Source: Solirubrobacterales bacterium 70-9
Lineage (GTDB): Bacteria > Actinomycetota > Thermoleophilia > Solirubrobacterales > 70-9
DNA: 6,701 nt
Assembly (NCBI GenBank): GCA_001898095.1
Contig: MKSH01000034.1
Span: 13,365-20,065 of the forward strand
Reading direction: 5' to 3'
Shown here: positions 1-4,331 of the stretch, piece after piece
Layout: each line of letters begins with the position of its first letter
How positions within the stretch are numbered: position 1 is the stretch's first letter
Made by a program: the position numbers and the translations under genes
Notes under the pieces: model-generated
Database searches by the model: none
Told to the model about the DNA's origin: nothing
The model's input: only the letters and a program-made list of their open reading frames with translations

Positions 1-146
1 AGCGCCGCCAGCAGCAGTGGCCGCAGCGTCTGGGACGAGCGCAGGCTGACCCCCTCGCCGCCCTCCGCGGCGGCCAGCACGCGGCCGGCAAGCGCGTGCA
101 CGCGCTCGTTCTCGGCAGCTAGATCGATCAGGGGACGGAGGCTCAT
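1..146 (-). CDS. mfd: Transcription-repair coupling factor Mfd, N-terminal fragment (partial)
   Basis: Only the first 48 codons are present; the gene runs off the left edge. The ATG at 144-146 opens a frame beginning MSLRPLIDLAAENERVHALA and reaching TLRPLLLAA with no stop. Mfd is an ATP-dependent DNA translocase that removes RNA polymerase stalled at DNA lesions and recruits UvrA for nucleotide-excision repair. No catalytic motif lies in this fragment. The call rests on two things: the N-terminal style, with a short helical lead-in and an 'LRPLLLAAL'-like strand that resembles the start of the UvrB-homology region in actinobacterial Mfd, and the position on the same strand downstream of rplY and pth, where mfd is commonly found. 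No Shine-Dalgarno is seen; a good -10 box lies about 80 bases upstream. Another protein is possible because so little is visible. Confidence 0.58.
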   Translation of the reverse strand, partial: MSLRPLIDLAAENERVHALAGRVLAAAEGGEGVSLRSSQTLRPLLLAA

Positions 147-193
147 GGCGGTGGTGAGGTTCGGGAGGGGACGAGGGGCCGGGCACGCAGGAC

Positions 194-215
194 GGCCGGA
201 TCGACCGATCCGGCC
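194..215. promoter_or_regulatory. 22-bp dyad in the probable mfd leader
   Basis: Ten-base arms GGCCGGATCG (194-203) and CGATCCGGCC (206-215) are perfect complements separated by two bases. As RNA they would fold into a 9-bp stem with a 4-base loop. The dyad lies between the -10 box at 226-231 and the mfd start at 146, just after the expected transcription start. It could be an operator for a dimeric regulator or a 5'-leader hairpin. The symmetry is seen directly; the function is inferred. Confidence 0.45.
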
Positions 216-225
216 TCGCCCTCCG

Positions 226-231
226 ATTCTA
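226..231 (-). promoter_or_regulatory. Candidate -10 box of mfd (TAGAAT)
   Basis: On the minus strand the hexamer reads TAGAAT, a strong match to the actinobacterial TANNNT -10 element. The start point would be near 219, giving a leader of about 73 bases before the ATG at 146. No convincing -35 is seen 17-18 bases upstream, where the left end of the 252-300 palindrome begins. A promoter here would separate mfd transcription from the genes upstream. Confidence 0.4.
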
Positions 232-251
232 CGATTCCGCCGCGCCGACCC

Positions 252-300
252 GTTGATGGGCCGAAAAGCGCTCTATATCAGCGCTTTTCGGCCCATCAAC
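252..300. repeat. 49-bp palindromic repeat, copy 1
   Basis: The 21-base arms 252-272 and 280-300 are perfect inverted complements around the 7-base loop CTATATC. The outer 16 bases (GTTGATGGGCCGAAAA) and the central CTATAT are identical to the copy at 2741-2789. The inner stem (GCGCT/AGCGC) differs from that copy but is fully paired. The element starts 8 bases downstream of the stop codon of the CSLREA-protein gene and upstream of mfd. No T-tract follows the stem on either strand, so it is not a textbook intrinsic terminator, though four T's lie inside the distal arm. No target-site duplication is visible at its ends. It is best described as a dispersed palindrome of unknown role. Confidence 0.9.
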
Positions 301-308
301 ACCGAGCG

Positions 309-1823
309 CTATTCCTTGATCGTGAACTTGAAGACCGTGGCGGCGCCGGTGAGGCCGCTCGCGGTGGCGCGGACGCGGAAGGTGTGCTTGCCGACCTTCA
401 GCTTCTTGTAGGTCCTCGGCGAACTGCACCGGGCCCACTTGGCTTTGTCGAGCCTGCATTCGAACCTCGCGCCCGCGGTCGGTTCGGCCCTGAACCTGAA
501 CTTCGCCGTCGTCGCCGCGGAGCTCTTCTTCGGCCCGGCGGTGATCTTCACCCGGGGGGCGACCGGCGCCGGGGCCGCGATCGGGGTGGCGTTCGAGCCG
601 GAGCTCGGAGAGCCGCCGCCGCCCGAGCCGGAACCGGTCCCGCCGCCGTCGCCACCACCGCCGCCGTTGTCGCCGCCTCCACCACCGCCGCCGCCGCCGG
701 TTTCAGGTTCTTCGGCCAGCGTCGCCGATTCGCCGAGGCTCGAGGTGGATCCGGCGAGGGTCGCGGTGGCGGCGGCAAAGGTCCCCGTCGGTTCTTTCGC
801 GAAGGTGACTTTCCAGTTGCCGCTGCCGTCGGCGGTCGCTTCGCCGAGGAAGCCGTCGATTTCGCCCGCCGACTGGTTCTGCTGGCGGAAGACGCGCACG
901 GTGGCGCCGGGTTCGGCGGTACCGCTCGCGCTCGACTGCAAGGCGGTAGTGATCACCGGGGCGGCGAGGGTCGCTCCGACGATGAAGTTCTGGAAGTTGG
1001 CGCCCCGATTGCGCCGCACTTCGTTCTGGGTCGCTCCGGCTCCTTCCATCTTGATCCCGCCGAGGAAGTCCTGGATCACGTTTTCGGAGGCCGCGGTGTC
1101 GCCGCCGATCTGGTTCCCGGAGACGCTGAATTCCAGCGTGATCCCGGCGGCGCAGCAGCCGCTGCCGAAGAGTTTGTTGCCGAGGATCAGGTTGGGGCCG
1201 CTGCGCAGGACGATCGGGAAGTTGAAGGCGAAGCCGGCGGTGATCGTGTTGCCTTCGATCAGGGTGCCGGGCCCGAGCACCTGGATCCCGGTGGCGGGCG
1301 AGGTGGTGCTGGTCATCGCGATCCGGTTGTCGATGAGGCTGACCCCCGGATTCGCGCTGCCCGGTCGGCTCACCCGGATGCCGACGACTTCGGCGCCGAC
1401 CGAGAGCGAGAGGTCCTGGAGCTTCGATTCGTCGGCCTTGAACACGAACACGGCCTGACCGGCGCTGTTGGAGCTGTCGACGCAGGCGACCGCGGTTCCG
1501 GCGTCGCAGTCGGCGCCGTCGATCGTCGTCGGCGTGGTGATTTCGGGCAGCGGCGCCGGTGAGATGGTGTCCCCGGGTTCGCCGTTGAAGACCGCCGGAT
1601 CGAAGTTGATCGTGTCGATACCGACCGCCGATTCGTCCGCCCCTTCGATCGCCGCCCGCAGGGTGCATTCGCCGAGCGCCACGGCGCAGCTCACGCCCGG
1701 TTCGCCCTTGGCGGCGTCGCCGGTCACGTTCACGGTGAATTCGGCCGCCGAGGCCCAGGCCGGCGCGGCGAGCGCGCACAGGAGGGCGATCAGCGGGAGA
1801 ACGAGACGAAGGCGGATGGCCAC
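309..1823 (-). CDS. Secreted CSLREA-domain / parallel beta-helix surface protein
   Basis: The protein is 504 aa from the GTG at 1821-1823. Residues 1-26 form a signal peptide (Arg-rich start, hydrophobic core LVLPLIALLCALAA, cleavage near ASA|AE), so it is exported. Residues ~27-75 match the CSLREA pattern (FTVNVTGD, then C46, then GECTLRAAI, then DTINF). Residues ~80-285 carry Asn/Gly-rich irregular repeats such as 'IEGNTI' and 'VSGNQIGG', as in right-handed parallel beta-helices. Residues ~287-370 look like a bacterial Ig-like domain (GTAEPGATVRVF, GNWKVTF). A Gly-rich linker spans ~372-410. The final ~85 residues form a Cys-paired module (FECRLD, C, SPRTY, GKHTFRVRA) frequent in actinobacterial surface proteins. 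No LPXTG motif or C-terminal anchor is seen. The TTG at 1886 gives a 21-residue longer form; GTG is preferred because the signal peptide then starts properly. Function is unknown; adhesion or polysaccharide binding is a guess. Confidence 0.82.
   Translation of the reverse strand: MAIRLRLVLPLIALLCALAAPAWASAAEFTVNVTGDAAKGEPGVSCAVALGECTLRAAIEGADESAVGIDTINFDPAVFNGEPGDTISPAPLPEITTPTTIDGADCDAGTAVACVDSSNSAGQAVFVFKADESKLQDLSLSVGAEVVGIRVSRPGSANPGVSLIDNRIAMTSTTSPATGIQVLGPGTLIEGNTITAGFAFNFPIVLRSGPNLILGNKLFGSGCCAAGITLEFSVSGNQIGGDTAASENVIQDFLGGIKMEGAGATQNEVRRNRGANFQNFIVGATLAAPVITTALQSSASGTAEPGATVRVFRQQNQSAGEIDGFLGEATADGSGNWKVTFAKEPTGTFAAATATLAGSTSSLGESATLAEEPETGGGGGGGGGDNGGGGGDGGGTGSGSGGGGSPSSGSNATPIAAPAPVAPRVKITAGPKKSSAATTAKFRFRAEPTAGARFECRLDKAKWARCSSPRTYKKLKVGKHTFRVRATASGLTGAATVFKFTIKE
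612..700. repeat. CCG/CCA low-complexity tract (Gly-rich linker)
   Basis: This run of near-perfect CCG, CCA and TCG triplets encodes, on the minus strand, the Gly/Ser/Asp linker between the Ig-like and C-terminal domains of the surface protein. Its triplet nature makes it prone to length change by slippage in steps of one residue without breaking the frame. Confidence 0.8.
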
Positions 1824-1829
1824 ACGGTC

Positions 1830-1859
1830 AAGGTAGGCCGTCCGATCGGCAGTTCCCAG
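1830..1859 (-). promoter_or_regulatory. Candidate promoter of the surface-protein gene
   Basis: On the minus strand a TACCTT hexamer (1830-1835) fits TANNNT and lies 6 bases before the GTG start. A weak CTGGGA (1854-1859) lies 18 bases further upstream in the -35 position. With this spacing the transcript would start at or next to the start codon, giving a leaderless mRNA. This agrees with the lack of a Shine-Dalgarno. Confidence 0.3.
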
Positions 1860-1872
1860 GGACCTAGGTCCC
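1859..1872. promoter_or_regulatory. 14-bp perfect palindrome GGGACCTAGGTCCC (candidate operator)
   Basis: A perfect 7+7 dyad lies in the 75-base gap between the crotonase stop and the surface-protein start. It abuts the proposed -35 element. Its place and symmetry suit the binding site of a dimeric regulator. In such GC-rich DNA chance cannot be excluded. Confidence 0.35.
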
Positions 1873-1898
1873 CTATCTCGGGGCAATCCGCGGCCGGC

Positions 1899-2630
1899 TC
1901 AGTACGGGAAGCCGCTGCCGCGCACGTGCTCGACCTGGCCGATGCCCTCGGTCGCCGAGCGGCCCTCGATGTCGTCCCACTCGTGCAGCATCCGCTTCAG
2001 GCGGGCGACGCCCTCGGGCGGGTGGGCGGCGACCGAGGCGGCCAGGGCGAGCGCCGACTCCTCGGTGGCGGCGGCGGGCGCGACCCGGTTCACGAGGTTG
2101 AGGCGAAGCGCCTCGTCGGGGCCGACCGTGCGCGAGGTCAGCAGCAGATACTTGGCGGCGGCGAGGCCGCAGAGGGTGACCAGCCGGGCCGGGCCGACCG
2201 GCATCCCGAGCGCCGCGCCGGGGAAGCGCATGCGCAGGTTGGAGCCGCCGACGCGCAGATCGCAGGCGATCGCCACCTCGGCGCCGCCGCCGACCACGTC
2301 GCCGTGACAGGCCGCCACGGTCGGCTTCGGGAAGGCGACGATCGTGTCGTAGAGATCCGAGAACTGCTGCATCCGCGCCACGTGCCCCTCGTGGTCGAGG
2401 TCCTCGCGCACGTCGGCGCCGGCCGAGAAGCCCATGTGGTCGGTCGAGGAGAAGACCAGCACGCGCACCGCGTCGTCGCCGCGCGCCACCGCCAGGTGCT
2501 CGAGCAGCTCGCTCAGCATCTGCGTGTTCATCGCGTTCCGCGCCTTCGGCCGGTCGAACCGGATCAACGCCACCCCGTCCTCGGCGACGCTGTAGGTCGT
2601 GGCGGTTGCGGAGTCGGTCGGGTCGCTCAT
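1899..2630 (-). CDS. Enoyl-CoA hydratase/isomerase (crotonase) family protein
   Basis: The protein is 243 aa and starts at the ATG at 2628-2630. Crotonase-fold enzymes act on acyl-CoA thioesters, classically hydrating 2-enoyl-CoA in fatty-acid beta-oxidation in the cytoplasm. Visible landmarks are the N-terminal 'VALIRFDRPKARNAMN' (20-35), the first oxyanion-hole motif FSAGADV (68-74), and the second block HGDVVGGGAEVAIACDLRV (109-127) with the conserved Glu118. The site of the second catalytic Glu (in PExxxG of true hydratases) reads FPGAALG (136-142), so Gly138 replaces Glu. This argues against a classical hydratase and leaves isomerase or another crotonase activity open. The C-terminus is slightly short for the family (~255-260 aa). 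The frame is open upstream to about 2924, but that stretch crosses a palindromic repeat and has no family similarity, so the shorter start is chosen. There is no Shine-Dalgarno. Confidence 0.87.
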   Translation of the reverse strand: MSDPTDSATATTYSVAEDGVALIRFDRPKARNAMNTQMLSELLEHLAVARGDDAVRVLVFSSTDHMGFSAGADVREDLDHEGHVARMQQFSDLYDTIVAFPKPTVAACHGDVVGGGAEVAIACDLRVGGSNLRMRFPGAALGMPVGPARLVTLCGLAAAKYLLLTSRTVGPDEALRLNLVNRVAPAAATEESALALAASVAAHPPEGVARLKRMLHEWDDIEGRSATEGIGQVEHVRGSGFPY

Positions 2631-2637
2631 GGCGGGG

Positions 2638-2643
2638 AAGTTA
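2638..2643 (-). promoter_or_regulatory. Candidate -10 box of the crotonase gene (TAACTT)
   Basis: TAACTT on the minus strand fits TANNNT and lies exactly 7 bases before the ATG at 2630. That spacing puts the transcription start on the start codon. It supports both the chosen start and leaderless translation. No -35 box is recognisable. Confidence 0.35.
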
Positions 2644-2735
2644 TTGGAAGGTGTGCGATGGGGGCTGGGAAGGGACGGAGAGGGCGAGGGTACGCGTGAG
2701 GGAGACGTGACGTTCGTGAGTCTTCCGTGCCAGGC

Positions 2736-2794
2736 CCCAGGTTGATGGGCCGAAAACCCGCCTATATGTCCGGTTTTCGGCCCATCAACCTGGG
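2736..2794. repeat. 49-bp palindromic repeat, copy 2, with 5-bp extended stem
   Basis: The core 2741-2789 is the same length as the copy at 252-300 and has the same 16-base ends and central CTATAT in the same orientation. Here the pairing extends 5 bases outward (CCCAG/CTGGG) and 2 inward (CC/GG). This gives 23-bp perfect arms, 2736-2758 and 2772-2794, around a 13-base loop. The inner bases differ from copy 1 yet remain complementary. It lies about 175 bases downstream of pth and about 110 bases upstream of the crotonase start. No T-tract follows and no target duplication is seen. Confidence 0.9.
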
Positions 2795-2926
2795 AGTGTT
2801 GTGGAGGCGTGACGGGTCCCCCGCAAGCGCACCGTACCCACGCACTTCCCTCGAAAGCCTCCCGTCCCCGGCCATACGGGCCACGTAGTCCGCCGTCCCC
2901 CGCCGCCCGGGCCCGAACCCTCACCC

Positions 2927-2958
2927 AACGCGTTCGCGTTTCTCCGCGCTATCCGCGG
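2927..2958 (-). terminator. Two small hairpins after pth, possible terminator
   Basis: Downstream of the pth stop are a 5-bp stem CCGCG/CGCGG with a CTATC loop (2944-2958) and a 5-bp stem AACGC/GCGTT with a 4-base loop (2927-2940). Neither is followed by a T-run, so this is at most a weak, U-less terminator candidate for the rplY-pth unit. Confidence 0.2.
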
Positions 2959-2970
2959 GAAGCTGCCAGC

Positions 2971-3552
2971 TCACTCCCCGAGCCGTTCGACCAGCCTCTC
3001 GGTCTCGCGGACGGCGCGGTCGACCAGGTCCTCGACCTCGGCCGGGGGCTCGCGGAACTTGCCGAGGACCCAAGCGGAGACGATCTCGGGGTCGGTCGAG
3101 TCGGGCCGGCCGACGCCGATCCGGACGCGCCAGAAGTCGGCCGAGCCGAATCCCCGTTTGAGGCTCTTCAGGCCGTTGTGGCCGGCCAGGCCGCCGCCCT
3201 CGCGGACGCGGATCTCGCCGAACGGGATGTCGATCTCGTCGTGGAGGACGACGGTCGACTCGAGCGGGGCCTTGAGGGCGCCGCGGGCCGGGCCCGCCGA
3301 GTCGCCGACCGCGTTCATGTAGGTCTGCGGCAGGAGGATCGCGACGCGAGGGCCGCCAGGTCCGGTGCGTCCTTCCCAGAGCTCGCCCTTGTACTTGGAG
3401 CGCGGCTTGCCGAGGTCCCAGCGGCGGGCCAGCTCGCGCCCGACGTCGAAGCCGATGTTGTGGCGGTCACGCGCGTGCTCGGGCCCGGGGTTGCCGAGGC
3501 CGACGATCAGGATGCGGTCGCCGTCGCCCTCTCGACGGCTGAAGATGGACAT
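2971..3552 (-). CDS. pth: Peptidyl-tRNA hydrolase (Pth, bacterial type)
   Basis: The protein is 193 aa, close to the ~194 aa of E. coli Pth. It cleaves the ester bond of peptidyl-tRNAs that drop off the ribosome, recycling tRNA in the cytoplasm. Key residues are visible: Asn21 in VGLGNPGPE, catalytic His31 in DRHNIGF, Asn80 in QTYMN, Asp105 in LHDEIDIPFG, and His125/Asn126 in GGGLAGHNGLKSL. These correspond to E. coli Asn10, His20, Asn68, Asp93 and His113/Asn114. The N-terminus is ~11 residues longer than in E. coli (MSIFSRREGDG). The usual Tyr-x-x-Thr before Arg-His is His-x-x-Asp here (H26, D29), a variant at a normally conserved position. It follows rplY by 32 bases on the same strand, a common pairing, and is probably co-transcribed with it. 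The ATG at 3550-3552 has only a weak upstream GGG. Confidence 0.97.
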   Translation of the reverse strand: MSIFSRREGDGDRILIVGLGNPGPEHARDRHNIGFDVGRELARRWDLGKPRSKYKGELWEGRTGPGGPRVAILLPQTYMNAVGDSAGPARGALKAPLESTVVLHDEIDIPFGEIRVREGGGLAGHNGLKSLKRGFGSADFWRVRIGVGRPDSTDPEIVSAWVLGKFREPPAEVEDLVDRAVRETERLVERLGE

Positions 3553-3564
3553 GGCCCTAGTGAC

Positions 3565-3578
3565 CCGGCATCAGCCGG
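3565..3578 (-). other. Small hairpin between rplY and pth
   Basis: CCGGC/GCCGG forms a 5-bp stem with a 4-base loop in the 32-base gap, about 12 bases before the pth start. It could modulate pth translation or stabilise the rplY message. It is too short to be sure. Confidence 0.2.
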
Positions 3579-3584
3579 AGAGGG

Positions 3585-4274
3585 CTACTCGCCCTCGGAG
3601 TCGCCGCCGGAGTCGCCCTCGCCCTCGGCGGCGGCCTCGCCACCACCGTCGCCCTCGCCCTCGCCGATGACCTCGGTCTCCTCCTCGACCTCGGGCGCGG
3701 CTTCTTCTACGCGCGGCGGCGAGAGGGTGGCGATGGTGACCTCTTCGGGGTCTTCGACGATGAAGGTGACGCCGTTCGGCGGGGTCACGACGGAAAGCTG
3801 AAGGGTGTCGTTGATCTCCATCGCGGAGACGTCGACGACGATTTTGTCCGGGATGTCGGTGGGCAGCGCTTCCACGGTGACTTGATGGGTGACGTGCTCG
3901 AGCACGCCGCTGGCCTTCACCCCGGGCGCGTCCTCGGCGCCCTCGAGCTCGATCGCGACTTCCGCCTGGATCGCCTCGTCGAGTTTGACCTCCTGGAGGT
4001 CGATGTGGCGGAGCGTGCCGCGCACCGGGTGCAGCTGCTGCTCCTTGATCACGACCGGGCGCGCTTTGGCGCCGTCGATCGAGATGTCGAACAGCGCGGC
4101 GCCCTCGGCGATCACGCTGCGGACGTCCCGTTCGGAGACCTGGAAGGCGGTCGCCTCGGAGCCGCCGGAGTAGACGACACCGGGGACGAGGCCCTCGCGA
4201 CGCATGCGACGGGCGTTGCGGGAGCCGAAATCGGCCCGCGGGGCAACTTTCAGAGTGGTGCGTGCATCAGCCAT
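3585..4274 (-). CDS. rplY: 50S ribosomal protein L25, long form (general stress protein CTC)
   Basis: The protein is 229 aa. L25/CTC binds 5S rRNA in the large ribosomal subunit. Residues ~1-94 are the L25 5S-binding domain (TTLKVAPRADFGSRNARRMR, then GLVPGVVYSGG, then LHPVRGTLRHIDLQEV). Residues ~95-187 are the C-terminal TL5/CTC beta domain (EVAIELEGAEDAPGVKASG, then IPDKIVVDVSAMEINDTLQL). Residues ~190-229 are an acidic Glu/Gly/Asp tail (EGEGDGGGEAAAEGEG) of the kind often seen in actinobacterial CTC proteins and presumably disordered. The frame is open far upstream on this strand, but that is a shadow of the divergent kinase gene. The ATG at 4272-4274 begins the family's normal N-terminus. 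It heads a probable rplY-pth operon driven from the divergent promoter region; no Shine-Dalgarno is visible. Confidence 0.96.
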   Translation of the reverse strand: MADARTTLKVAPRADFGSRNARRMRREGLVPGVVYSGGSEATAFQVSERDVRSVIAEGAALFDISIDGAKARPVVIKEQQLHPVRGTLRHIDLQEVKLDEAIQAEVAIELEGAEDAPGVKASGVLEHVTHQVTVEALPTDIPDKIVVDVSAMEINDTLQLSVVTPPNGVTFIVEDPEEVTIATLSPPRVEEAAPEVEEETEVIGEGEGDGGGEAAAEGEGDSGGDSEGE

Positions 4275-4331
4275 CGGGTCAGACAGGATAGAGAATCGGC
4301 GCAGAAAGCAGTCTGTGGCAAGCTCTGGGGC
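4275..4331. promoter_or_regulatory. Divergent promoter region (rplY leftward, ABC1 kinase rightward)
   Basis: This is the only gap between two head-to-head genes, so it must hold or overlap both promoters. Leftward, TATCCT (minus strand, 4285-4290) fits the TANNNT -10 pattern and lies 10 bases before the rplY ATG. Rightward, CAAGCT (4319-4324) is a weaker match, 7 bases before the kinase ATG. No clear -35 boxes or Shine-Dalgarno sequences are seen, so short or absent leaders are likely for both genes. Confidence 0.5.

Larger units (their letters stand above)
2631..2970. other. 340-bp intergenic region between pth and the crotonase gene
   Basis: No credible gene is seen on either strand here. 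It holds the crotonase -10 box at the left, the second 49-bp palindrome at 2741-2789, and two small hairpins just after the pth stop. The rest (about 2795-2925) is GC-rich with no other pattern noticed. It is unusually long for this compact window. Confidence 0.6.

Noticed and set aside
252..300. Palindrome copy 1 as a standard rho-independent terminator
   Set aside because: The stem is strong and sits after a stop codon, but no T-run follows it on either strand and the same sequence recurs elsewhere with a conserved centre. A terminator role remains possible but is not the simplest reading.
384..1562. Long plus-strand open frames opposite the surface-protein gene (384-1562 and 439-1458)
   Set aside because: They are antisense shadows of a well-supported minus-strand gene; their products are Arg/Gly/Pro-biased with no recognisable domain, as expected in GC-rich DNA.
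252..2789. The two palindromes as a CRISPR array or a transposon's terminal repeats
   Set aside because: They are 2.4 kb apart with ordinary genes between and no spacers, and no transposase or target duplication is visible in the bracketed segment.
2631..2924. N-terminal extension of the crotonase gene to about 2924
   Set aside because: The added residues cross the palindromic repeat and have no crotonase similarity; the ATG at 2630 gives a normal N-terminus and has a well-placed -10 box.
3588..3680. GCCCTC-rich repeats at the rplY 3' end as a DNA repeat element
   Set aside because: They are explained by the codons of the acidic Glu/Gly tail of L25 and keep the reading frame.
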